Source of the DNA: Bacteroidales bacterium UBA4070
GTDB taxonomy: Bacteria; Bacteroidota; Bacteroidia; Bacteroidales; VadinHA17
Direction: 5' to 3'
NCBI GenBank assembly: GCA_002383485.1
Contig: DFYY01000042.1
Location: forward strand, 93,065 to 157,064
Length of the DNA stretch: 64,000 bases
How positions within the stretch are numbered: position 1 is the first letter of the stretch; every line of letters starts with the position of its first letter. The notes under the pieces were generated by a model. That model had not been told where the DNA came from. It saw nothing but the letters and a program-made list of their open reading frames with translations, and did no database searches. Positions 8,435 to 15,609 of the stretch are shown here, piece by piece. Position numbers and translations under genes: made by a program.

Positions 8435-9315
8435 CAGTAGTCATATTGTTCTGGGAAAATCACTGAATTTGTAATTAAATCATAAAGTTTTTCTAAAGCG
8501 GTAAACTCGTTATTATCTAATCCACCACACTGGAGATATATAATTTTATCTTCGAAAAAAATCATCCAACATTTTTGTTTTATAGTCATTTTAATTCCTA
8601 CCCGCTCCATTTCTCCTTTCAATGTGAATTCAAGAGATGGATACTTGTCAACACTCACGATTCTATGATTGAGTATCTGTGGATTGGACAGGAAAGAACT
8701 CGCATCAGATAAAAACTGATTCACATATTCTTCATCAGATAAAAGTTCACGAATCTCATTTCTCGAAAAAAACATCACGTTGTCTTTCACAATAATCATA
8801 TAATTATTGTTTTTGAACAGGAACTTTTGCACAATATTCGGTCTGTCTCCTTCTTCAATCTGCCATCCCATCGGGGGTTTGAGTTTTAAATTGACCCCTT
8901 TTGCTTTTGGATGTCCATCAATACTTATGTACTCTCCCAAATTGAAATTTAAATTTGTAAGCTCATATGATTTAATGCTGATTTTTTCACGAAGACGGTT
9001 CTCAAAAAAATACTGATATTCAACGCTTATGTCATTATTGAAATATGTTTCAGCATATCCAGATTTGTTGAGATTTTCTATTAAATCGGTTTTAATGTTT
9101 TCGGGTGCAACCCAATCCTCGCTAACAAGATACTGGTAAACTAAAGTTCTGCCTATTGCGTAACAACCCTTTACAGCAATTCCATTACCAAAGTCCATTC
9201 CTTGTAATTCCTTATTAATTCTTTGTGCCAATATCTTGATGTCACTTTCTGATAATGATTGTGAGTAACTAATCAAATTGAAAAACAATAATATGATTAG
9301 CAGGATGAACCTCAT
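8434..9315 (-). CDS. exported hypothetical protein
   Basis: 293 residues with a clear signal peptide (about residues 1-19: two basic/hydrophobic turns, then ISYSQS as a likely cleavage region). The mature part has no recognised domain; it contains several aromatic beta-type stretches and a PPMGW motif near the middle. It sits between, and on the same strand as, two GYF_2-domain membrane proteins; its stop overlaps the start of the GYF_2/peptidase gene. The tight packing suggests a three-gene envelope unit. It could be a substrate or partner of the peptidase (inference). Confidence 0.7.
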   Translation of the reverse strand: MRFILLIILLFFNLISYSQSLSESDIKILAQRINKELQGMDFGNGIAVKGCYAIGRTLVYQYLVSEDWVAPENIKTDLIENLNKSGYAETYFNNDISVEYQYFFENRLREKISIKSYELTNLNFNLGEYISIDGHPKAKGVNLKLKPPMGWQIEEGDRPNIVQKFLFKNNNYMIIVKDNVMFFSRNEIRELLSDEEYVNQFLSDASSFLSNPQILNHRIVSVDKYPSLEFTLKGEMERVGIKMTIKQKCWMIFFEDKIIYLQCGGLDNNEFTALEKLYDLITNSVIFPEQYDY

Positions 9316-9333
9316 GAGATAATTATTTTAACA

Positions 9334-9930
9334 TTAAATCTTTGGATTAATACCATATTCATTACGGATGCCCTCATCTCCTTTCCCGAAAAGCATCCAG
9401 AGAGAGTAAAATGGTATAATCTGAAACCAACCACTATTCCCCCTGTCGTGGCAACGTTTTGCTCCTTGTGCGAAGAAGAACCAATATAAGGGTAAATAAG
9501 CAAGAAACAGCCAAGCTAACTCATAACTATCTTCTATCAACACATTGATGAATGAAATTAAGAATACTGCGATAATAAAACTTATTCCATATTCCAATCG
9601 CCTTATTCGACCCTTGAATGAAAATGGATTCGAGAACATGCCTTGCCTTTTGTAATTTTCAGAACTTGTATTGCTAATATTAGCGTTTGCGTCACTACTT
9701 TGTGCATCCGATTGGGGATTTTCGGTATGCAAATCCAATTTTTCAGGGTTAATTGGGGGTGGAATTAGTTTAAATATCTCTTCGAATTCGCTTATGTCTT
9801 TTGCTGGCTTCCAGTCCTCAAGACCCTCAAACCAAATTAAGGTATCTTGTGTTATGTTTTCATTTTTTAGTTCTTCGAAGGAAAACGGACCGAATTTTTC
9901 TTTGCCATCAGAATAAAAATACTTTTTCAT
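9334..9930 (-). CDS. GYF_2-DUF805 membrane protein
   Basis: 198 residues from the ATG at 9928-9930, chosen because the GYF_2 domain (MKKYFYSDGKEKFGPFSFEE) begins there exactly as in the neighbour at 7637. Residues 1-50 are GYF_2. A Ser/Asn/Gln-rich linker follows. Residues about 90-198 are a DUF805 domain (NPFSFKGRIRRLEYG, several membrane helices, and the AKRCHDRGNSGWFQIIP signature). DUF805 proteins are small inner-membrane proteins of unknown function. The shared N-terminal domain with the HExxH protein two genes away suggests they bind a common partner. Confidence 0.85.
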   Translation of the reverse strand: MKKYFYSDGKEKFGPFSFEELKNENITQDTLIWFEGLEDWKPAKDISEFEEIFKLIPPPINPEKLDLHTENPQSDAQSSDANANISNTSSENYKRQGMFSNPFSFKGRIRRLEYGISFIIAVFLISFINVLIEDSYELAWLFLAYLPLYWFFFAQGAKRCHDRGNSGWFQIIPFYSLWMLFGKGDEGIRNEYGINPKI

Positions 9931-10163
9931 GAGTTTTAATTTTAAATATAACCAATTAATACATAAACTTTCCGTTAGCCAGAAACACATTACATGAAAG
10001 AATACTGCTTATTTCAGATAATCTAAATTTGCAGATTATTATTATCAAAACCAATATATTTTGTCAAATTTACACCCACGGCAATATTTTAATCCATTAA
10101 TTAGTATGGTGGAACGAAGCATGGAACTTTTATACAAGGATAAATTTTACTATTTTGTGGTTT

Positions 10164-10940
10164 TTAAGCCAGAATGGCTGCGACCGTATTCTCAAAATCC
10201 GATAGACTCCAAATCCAGTAACCTGAAGTACTGTCCATGTTGTATTCTAAGCTGAATGTCTTTTTACTCTGCAAGTCCTGCACATATAAGACAATAATGG
10301 TATCGTAAGTATCGAAATTCAATAATCGTATTGCAGATACTTTATTCCCGGACAGACTATTTTCGGTTTTCAAATATGGCATATTCAATTTCAACCTTTT
10401 ATCCTTCGTCATAATGAATGGCAGGTCAAGCATAATTTCTGACGCAGAAATGTATTTCATAACCATTTTTCCGGAACTGTTGTAAAAGGGTTGTGGAAGG
10501 TCTGGTTTGTTTTTTAAGTGGTCACTGACTGTTCTGGATTGGTCTTGCTCACTAATGTCAGGTTTGGTAACCACGGGTGATTCAGGGTTGCATCTACAAG
10601 TCATTACCTCTGCCATTTTGGTAATAAAAGGCAATGATATAAATGAAAAAAGACAGTCTTCTGTAGTTAAATCTTGTGCATAAAGCTCCCATTTATCTTT
10701 GTTGTAGTTCCATAATTTCAAATAAAGGACATCACCCCATTGCCATAATTCCAATAGTTTTGCAGGGTAAATTGACGGGTCTACAGTGTCAGGATATATA
10801 ATAAGCATTGGTTCTCCAATTTTTACGGTTTTCATTGGAGCTAACAGACATTGGTGCTGAATCACATATGTATCAGATGCTAATTGTATTAATTTTAATC
10901 CTACTGTATTTCTGGCGTTAGTTCCCATCCTAATCTTCAA
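10164..10940 (-). CDS. hypothetical protein
   Basis: 258 residues without signal peptide. Two beta-rich halves are separated by a polar linker around residues 110-150 that includes a CRC motif. No domain recognised. The start overlaps the end of the preceding gene by 11 bases, so the two are probably translated as a pair; an ATG four codons later is an alternative start. Confidence 0.65.
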   Translation of the reverse strand: MKIRMGTNARNTVGLKLIQLASDTYVIQHQCLLAPMKTVKIGEPMLIIYPDTVDPSIYPAKLLELWQWGDVLYLKLWNYNKDKWELYAQDLTTEDCLFSFISLPFITKMAEVMTCRCNPESPVVTKPDISEQDQSRTVSDHLKNKPDLPQPFYNSSGKMVMKYISASEIMLDLPFIMTKDKRLKLNMPYLKTENSLSGNKVSAIRLLNFDTYDTIIVLYVQDLQSKKTFSLEYNMDSTSGYWIWSLSDFENTVAAILA

Positions 10941-11325
10941 TTAATTCAAGTAGTTCAATATCGTCTTCATTACTTCTCAAAATATCATCTAACACCAAGT
11001 TCCAAATATCTTTCCAGCGAATGAATAAGCAGCGAGGATGTTCTTCATTTATATCCAGAGTATGGGTTACAGCTATGTCGGTGGTTGCTTCTTTTAATGA
11101 CAGAAAAATGCGTCCATCCTGATAATCAACAGAATCTAACCTGTACAAAGCAAATCCCTCATGGTTGACTGCGAGATATTGCTCTCCGAAATCCGGGATA
11201 CGAGTGGAATTTTCATGTCTTAGAAAAATTTTCAGGTGTTGATACCTATCTGGATGCTTTTCGATATCCTGAACAAGCTCATTAATGCTTGTTGGTTTTG
11301 ATAATTCGTTTGTTCTTGTCTTCAT
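10930..11325 (-). CDS. hypothetical protein, first gene of a pair
   Basis: 131 residues from the ATG at 11323-11325. The frame stays open for a further 37 codons upstream, but that extension is glycine-rich low-complexity and looks non-coding, so the inner start is preferred. The protein is cytoplasmic and acidic, ending in a run of Glu/Asp/Leu. No family recognised. It is translationally coupled to the 258-residue gene downstream. Confidence 0.6.
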   Translation of the reverse strand: MKTRTNELSKPTSINELVQDIEKHPDRYQHLKIFLRHENSTRIPDFGEQYLAVNHEGFALYRLDSVDYQDGRIFLSLKEATTDIAVTHTLDINEEHPRCLFIRWKDIWNLVLDDILRSNEDDIELLELIED

Positions 11326-11814
11326 AGGAAATTTATAACTATTTGTATATAAGGCACTACCACCGTAACCGCCCCCTATAGAACCGCCCAGTATTACTAC
11401 CCTACGCTGGGACTGTCGGTACTGCCCGCATATCATAAATACTATTAGAAGAAAATTCGGGTGAAAATTTTTGGCTGGAAAAACGAAAAGTCAATTTTTT
11501 TTTGGGGGAAAATTTCAGAATCATTCCAAAAATTGACTTTTATAAAATTTTATAAAAAATTTAAATACAAGGTAAAATTTACTCTCAAATCACAAGTACT
11601 CAGTAATTGCTTAATAAACAGAAGCATACAGCCAATCCCAAAAGCAGTTCCCAACACCAGATACCTTTTAACACAGCGTAATCGACCTGAGATTTATAGC
11701 CTGCATTAATTTATTTTAAATTGAATGATATTAGAATCAATTATTCCAGATTATCAACATGCAAGATATTAACAGACCATTTAAAGTTAGATACCTATAC
11801 CTTCAACAAATTTC
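11326..11814. other. A+T-rich intergenic region with a perfect inverted repeat and a palindrome
   Basis: No convincing gene. It holds a 14-bp perfect inverted repeat (AAAAGTCAATTTTT at 11486-11499 and its complement at 11528-11541, with a 28-base loop). This runs directly into a 20-bp perfect palindrome TTTTATAAAATTTTATAAAA (11538-11557). The rest is A+T-rich. The structure lies between the integrase stop (11815) and the pair of unknown genes. It could be a terminator/attenuator, a binding site or part of an origin-like region. Confidence 0.6.
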
Positions 11815-13155
11815 CTATTGAGCCTTAACAGATTTTCGCTTTGTTCTTTGTTTAAATAGTTTCCTCATTTCACGTCTGTTAAACTCTGGGGTTAAGTCGA
11901 TATACCTATCCATAATTGTATACGAGGATTGCCCCACCCATTCTAAAATACTTTTAAAATTAATGCCACTTTGAACCGCTTGAGTAATAAACGTATCCCG
12001 GAAATTATGAGAAGTGTGATTGGTCTTAAATTTAAGGTCTTTGCATTCATCTTTGGAACTAAGATTTTCCAACATAGACTGAATAGCCCGGTTATATGGC
12101 TGATTCTGCATTTTGTACCGGCTGGTATCATAATTCACTTCCTTAAATAAGGAATCAGCATACTTATTAAGGGGTTGAGAGACGTTAATATCATAGTTAG
12201 TTGTTTTTGTTGGTGTGAATTTTAACCAACCTTTTTCCTCAAAATGATGAGGTCTAAACTTTTTTAAATCATCAAACCTGCAACCGGTAAAGCACTGAAT
12301 AAGCACCATCTTCCTTACGATTTCAAAATGCTTTTCTTTGTCCGGGAATTGATAATTATAAAGAAACATCACCTGTGCATATGATATTGGATTGGGTTTG
12401 TTTTTACTTTTTTTGCCTCGTTTGAATGATTTGTAGGTAAACTCATCCGACAATTGAATATTTAGCTTCTTTCTACGCTCAAAGTAGTAATAAAGAACCG
12501 TTTTAAGTATAGTATAAGTCTTTTCAATCGTGCCTAAGCTATAATGCTTTTTCTCGGTCATCCATAACTCAAAAGCGTCCGACCATAACAAGTCAATATC
12601 ATTCATGTGAGTTATTTGGTTCTTTGCATCATCGAATTCTTTCACCCTGTTCATTACTGTTTTGAATTCCTTTACAGTTCCGGTTGGATGTTTCAAATTT
12701 TCTCTGTTTTTGTAATATTCTTCAATATAATGAGCCAAATTCATTTTGTATTTAAGAAGACGTGGAGTTGGGAACACTTCTTCAATTAAAGCAAATTCCT
12801 CTTTCTTTAATTGAGCAAATTTGTATTCCCCATCAGGGGTGGAAATGTATTTCCTGATATCACTTTCCTTCTCTTGGATGATTCTGTTTTTTTGTTGCCA
12901 TTCAAAATCGGATTTCAGTACTTCTCCTTTCTTGCTGCTCCAAAATTTTGGTTTGACACGTACTCCTGTTGGAATCTTTTTTTCTTTTTCATCTCTTCTG
13001 GTTCGTGGATTATACCTTCTCAGACGGATATAAACCATACATGTCCCTTCATTATCTGTCTGGTTTGAAAAGATTTTTCTTGATATCTTTAAATCCTGTA
13101 ACGAATAATACTTATTAATATAAACAGCCAGTTCATCATCCGTTCTATGTGACAT
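11815..13155 (-). CDS. int: tyrosine-type site-specific integrase of the mobile element
   Basis: 446 residues with the three-part build of Bacteroidota element integrases. There is an N-terminal arm-binding/beta region (about residues 20-100, with IPTGVRVKPKFW), a helical core-binding domain (about 135-230) and the catalytic domain (255-446). Visible catalytic residues: R293 (TGCRFDD), K317 (TPTKT), H383 and R386 (SHNFRDTF), W406/Q409 in the usual H/W box, and nucleophile Y418 (MDRYIDL). It catalyses integration and excision between attP and a chromosomal site. The gene starts next to three repeats (13157-13270) and a tRNA-3'-end-like sequence (13308-13326), which is the normal position for an integrase at the end of its element. 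Confidence 0.95.
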   Translation of the reverse strand: MSHRTDDELAVYINKYYSLQDLKISRKIFSNQTDNEGTCMVYIRLRRYNPRTRRDEKEKKIPTGVRVKPKFWSSKKGEVLKSDFEWQQKNRIIQEKESDIRKYISTPDGEYKFAQLKKEEFALIEEVFPTPRLLKYKMNLAHYIEEYYKNRENLKHPTGTVKEFKTVMNRVKEFDDAKNQITHMNDIDLLWSDAFELWMTEKKHYSLGTIEKTYTILKTVLYYYFERRKKLNIQLSDEFTYKSFKRGKKSKNKPNPISYAQVMFLYNYQFPDKEKHFEIVRKMVLIQCFTGCRFDDLKKFRPHHFEEKGWLKFTPTKTTNYDINVSQPLNKYADSLFKEVNYDTSRYKMQNQPYNRAIQSMLENLSSKDECKDLKFKTNHTSHNFRDTFITQAVQSGINFKSILEWVGQSSYTIMDRYIDLTPEFNRREMRKLFKQRTKRKSVKAQ

Positions 13156-13156
13156 A

Positions 13157-13270
13157 GTAAGCCAAATTATAAGTGAAAAATTAAATGATGCTTCAAAATA
13201 TTATTTAATGAGCATTTTAAACGTAAATATAAGCCAATTAATTATAAATTACTAATTTTGTAAGCCAAAT
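13157..13270. repeat. three arm-type repeats between integrase start and attachment site
   Basis: The decamer TAAGCCAAAT or TAAGCCAATT occurs at 13158-13167, 13230-13239 and 13261-13270, all in the same orientation; the outer two are also preceded by G. Starts are 72 and 31 bases apart. Repeated short direct sites flanking the core are typical binding sites for the N-terminal arm domain of tyrosine integrases. The first copy touches the integrase start codon, so binding could also repress the gene. Confidence 0.6.
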
Positions 13271-13307
13271 ATAGGTATTGATTATCAATATAATAAGGAA
13301 AATATAT

Positions 13308-13326
13308 AATCTTCTCACCCCGACAA
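13308..13326 (+). other. probable attachment site: displaced tRNA 3' end (tRNA-Pro-like)
   Basis: AATCTTCTCACCCCGACAA reads as the end of a tRNA gene: T-loop end AATC, a T-stem half, acceptor strand CACCCCG, discriminator A, then CAA. An acceptor pair CGGGGTG/CACCCCG is characteristic of tRNA-Pro. There is no complete tRNA upstream: the preceding bases are A+T-rich and do not fold as one. It is followed at once by a hairpin of the sort that terminates tRNA genes. This is what remains when an element integrates into a tRNA 3' end and the intact copy lies at the other boundary, here left of the window. The tRNA identity is from memory of the family. Confidence 0.5.
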
Positions 13327-13330
13327 CTTT

Positions 13331-13367
13331 AAAACGCAATCGGCATTTAATCAGTCGGTTGCGTTTT
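13331..13367 (+). terminator. hairpin terminator after the tRNA-like 3' end
   Basis: Perfect 9-bp stem AAAACGCAA (13331-13339) with TTGCGTTTT (13359-13367) around a 19-base loop, followed by a T-rich run. It is located five bases after the tRNA-like fragment and was probably the terminator of the original tRNA gene. The stem is symmetrical enough to stop leftward transcription as well. Confidence 0.6.
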
Positions 13368-13513
13368 GTTTTATTAAGTAGTTTCCCCACCCTTTTACCA
13401 CATTACCCAAAACTCACCAAAAAAGGCCGTTTTGAGCTGCCTGAGTAATCTGAGTGAATTTTGACCTAGACGGTAAATAATTCATGTAGTAATATTTTGA
13501 CATCAACAGAAAA

Positions 13514-13582
13514 GGCAGCCCCCGTTGTCATGTCAATAGTCAGTTGACAAATCTACTGTCTGATAAGTCGGAAGGGGCTGCC
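13514..13582 (-). terminator. long G+C-rich hairpin 3' of the 13604 gene
   Basis: GGCAGCCCC at 13514-13522 pairs perfectly with GGGGCTGCC at 13574-13582. The 51-base interior holds a second perfect hairpin, TGTCAA (13531-13536) with TTGACA (13544-13549). On the minus strand the outer stem is followed by TTTT, so it can end the transcript of the leftward gene 22 bases away. The loop is far longer than in an ordinary terminator, and the stem's G+C content stands out from its surroundings. Confidence 0.55.
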
Positions 13583-13603
13583 CGTATCAAAGGTATGTTA
13601 CTT

Positions 13604-13915
13604 TTATTTCAATCTTGCGGCATAAACACTAATGTCTATTCCCTCATTAGTAATTCTATAATTGAAGTAATCGTTTGATTTTGTCTTTACTATCCTTAAT
13701 TCGGCGGTTGGAATCCACGTACAGACAGTAGGCATGTCTCCAGGATTGATGTACCATTCCGATCCGTCAAGTAAAACGATTTTTTCTCCATCATTTAACA
13801 CTTCCATTAACATTGCTTCCATAATATCTTGATTTTTGCATTTGCTGTCTTGAGTTTTAACTATTGCTTTCCTCTTACGTAAACCTCCAATTTTTAAATA
13901 TGCTTTGGAGATCAT
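13604..13915 (-). CDS. hypothetical protein
   Basis: 103 residues. The N-terminal 30 residues are basic; the rest is a compact beta-type domain with the sequence DGSEWYINPGDMPTVCTW. An internal ATG at about codon 32 would leave only this compact part. Similar short cytoplasmic proteins of unknown function occur in Bacteroidota, but I cannot name a family. A structured hairpin follows its stop codon. Confidence 0.65.
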   Translation of the reverse strand: MISKAYLKIGGLRKRKAIVKTQDSKCKNQDIMEAMLMEVLNDGEKIVLLDGSEWYINPGDMPTVCTWIPTAELRIVKTKSNDYFNYRITNEGIDISVYAARLK

Positions 13916-13997
13916 TAAACAATCTTTTTAACAGTAAATAAAATATTTATGTTAAAAACTTGTTTAAATGGCATACTTTGTGCTATATTTGAAGCAG

Positions 13998-14102
13998 TAT
14001 TTCAATTACTGTGTCTAAGTTAAGTCATATTTGTAGGAATAGGGCTTTTTTTCGGCAGTAATTAATGACCTACAACCCTCTGAGAAATCAGGGGGTTTTT
14101 TA
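13998..14102 (+). ncRNA. candidate small RNA of about 105 bases
   Basis: On the + strand, TATATTTG at 13984-13991 matches the Bacteroidota -7 element TAnnTTTG, with TTG at 13960-13962 as a -33 element (21-base spacer). The transcript would begin near 13998. It would end at a strong intrinsic terminator at 14074-14097 (AACCCTCTGA, tetraloop GAAA, TCAGGGGGTT, then a T run). No open reading frame of note lies between. Promoter and terminator thus frame a short unit in a gap between two leftward genes. The terminator alone is well supported; the RNA is inference. Confidence 0.35.
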
Positions 14103-14567
14103 TAATAGTATATGATTATAAAAATGGAGCTTTGTCTGATTGTCCTGTTCGTGGTAAATCTCCTGAATCAATATTTCAACGTTTCTATTAATACCATTTA
14201 ATTCAACTACAGCTAAAAGCTTGTATATTCTTACAACATTCTCCCGGCCTTTTGCATCTGAGGTGGCATAACGCAAGGTAGCATTCTCTATAAGATTAAC
14301 CATTTCACTTAAGACAGATATGGTATCAATGTTAAAGTTGCCCTGTTGATCAACCTTTTTTTGCATAATTGTATGCCGTACCTTTTTATTTGAGAAGTAA
14401 ATTGGCCCATTAAGACATGGGCAAAATATAGAACCGAGGGGAACCAGCTCTCTTTTCGCCCATTGTAGAGCATTCTCTGCATACTGATCAACACTAATAC
14501 CAATACCAAAAATAGTAATGTCGACTATTGGCGCTTGATAACTCAAAGGCATAAAACTGATTTTCAA
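14100..14567 (-). CDS. LPD3-like / BECR-fold nuclease-like protein
   Basis: 155 residues. A central VRHTIMQKK segment (about residues 60-70) is followed by a helix with LIENA. Two strands follow that contain RIYKLLAVVELNG and VEILIQEIYH. This order (basic-His strand, 'ienA' helix, two C-terminal strands) is the pattern of large polyvalent protein-associated domain 3, related to the Barnase-EndoU-ColicinE5/RelE fold of toxin RNases in phages and elements. The gene is divergent from abiEi and its upstream region carries the same GATAATAA motif. It may be a small RNase toxin or a relic of a larger polyvalent protein. The family assignment is from pattern only. Confidence 0.55.
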   Translation of the reverse strand: MKISFMPLSYQAPIVDITIFGIGISVDQYAENALQWAKRELVPLGSIFCPCLNGPIYFSNKKVRHTIMQKKVDQQGNFNIDTISVLSEMVNLIENATLRYATSDAKGRENVVRIYKLLAVVELNGINRNVEILIQEIYHEQDNQTKLHFYNHILL

Positions 14568-14673
14568 AACAGGGAAGGAAAGATAATAAAATAATCTAAT
14601 TTAACTCCTTTTAGTTCTACTTTGACAGATTAGATTTCATCTTGTAATGGCGGTTTATATCCTTTTGCCCGAT

Positions 14674-14795
14674 ATTCATTATCTTCGGATTATCAATTTA
14701 TATACAATATCCAGATAATAATTGTCTGTAATTGGATATTTATTATCTTTGTATTGCCAAAAAGCATATAATAACAGGATAATAAATGTCTGTAA
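14674..14795 (+). promoter_or_regulatory. abiE promoter with repeated operator motifs
   Basis: The 18-mer GATAATAATTGTCTGTAA (14714-14731) recurs with one mismatch at 14778-14795, 64 bases downstream and just before the abiEi ATG. Inverted copies of the half-site lie at 14738-14747 (ATTTATTATC) and 14674-14683 (ATTCATTATC). TATCTTTG at 14744-14751 fits the -7 consensus, with TTG at 14722-14724 exactly 19 bases upstream as the -33 element. Operator motifs thus overlap both promoter elements and the start region, as expected for autorepression by the AbiEi antitoxin known in other AbiE systems. Confidence 0.7.
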
Positions 14796-14796
14796 A

Positions 14797-15609
14797 ATGA
14801 TAAATATAGTTAATTGGGATATTATTAAAAGATTTTCTGGCGCTGATCAGGATTGCTTTACTTTTCAGGATGTGTTATTGGAGTACCCCGATGCAAACAG
14901 AATTTACTTATCGAGAGTTCTTTCCGGAATGGTTGAAAAGGGGATGCTGATAAAACTAAACCGTAGTCTTTATCATATTGTCCCTTCAAGTGCTGATCCC
15001 AAAAAATATATTCCGGATTGGCACCTTGTAGCCAAATATCTTATGAAAGGGAAAAAATACTATATAGGTTATTATTCGGCAATGCAAGTACATGGTCTAA
15101 TAACACAACCAAGCCTGAAAGAGATTGTCGTAACTAATCTTCAGGTAAAACCTGCGATAAAAAAAATCCGGGGAATCGAATTCCAGTTTGTCTACCACAT
15201 TGAACCAAGATTCTTTGGTTTTAAGAACACCTGGATCGATAAGTATAATAAAGTAATGGTAAGTGATCTTGAGAAAACATTTGTTGATGCATTGACTCGA
15301 CCACATTTAAGTGGGGGACTGGTTGAAATTGGCAAAGCGTTAAATGAATCAAAAGACAAAATCGATTATCAAAAATTACTTGAATATTTTAACCGTAATG
15401 ATAATGAGGCTTCAAAGAAGAGATTCTTATTTCTTGTGGACTTGCTTGGCCTTACCTGGAAACCACATTATAATGAAATGTTAAAAAGAATTGGTCCAAG
15501 TTTTCCTGTTTTGGATACCACAGGTCCAAACCAAGGACGAAAGAACTCAAGATTTGGCTTGAAAATAAACATCGATGTAAGTACTATTAAAAACTCAATC
15601 TTCACATGA
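14797..15609 (+). CDS. abiEi: AbiEi antitoxin / transcriptional regulator
   Basis: 270 residues from the ATG at 14797; the frame is open 25 codons further up, but that part overlaps the promoter. An N-terminal winged helix (about residues 1-70, with YLSRVLSGMVEKGMLIKLNRSLY) is followed by the AbiEi antitoxin domain (YYIGYYSAMQVHGL, then DLEKTFVDAL). AbiEi proteins repress their own promoter and counter the AbiEii nucleotidyltransferase. The stop overlaps the abiEii start by four bases (ATGA), giving coupled translation. The last about 40 residues are a variable tail. Together with the next gene it forms a complete type IV-like toxin-antitoxin, phage-defence module. Confidence 0.85.
   Translation: MINIVNWDIIKRFSGADQDCFTFQDVLLEYPDANRIYLSRVLSGMVEKGMLIKLNRSLYHIVPSSADPKKYIPDWHLVAKYLMKGKKYYIGYYSAMQVHGLITQPSLKEIVVTNLQVKPAIKKIRGIEFQFVYHIEPRFFGFKNTWIDKYNKVMVSDLEKTFVDALTRPHLSGGLVEIGKALNESKDKIDYQKLLEYFNRNDNEASKKRFLFLVDLLGLTWKPHYNEMLKRIGPSFPVLDTTGPNQGRKNSRFGLKINIDVSTIKNSIFT

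Noticed and set aside
11326..11436. 37-codon upstream extension of the gene ending at 10930
   Set aside because: Glycine-rich low-complexity reading; the ATG at 11323-11325 gives a more normal N-terminus.
11461..11709. 82-codon rightward frame with a GTG start
   Set aside because: Composition simply reflects A+T-rich DNA containing the inverted repeat and palindrome; no protein-like pattern.
13156..13330. Complete tRNA gene at the presumed attachment site
   Set aside because: Only the 3' acceptor/T-stem end is present; the upstream A+T-rich sequence cannot fold into the remaining arms.
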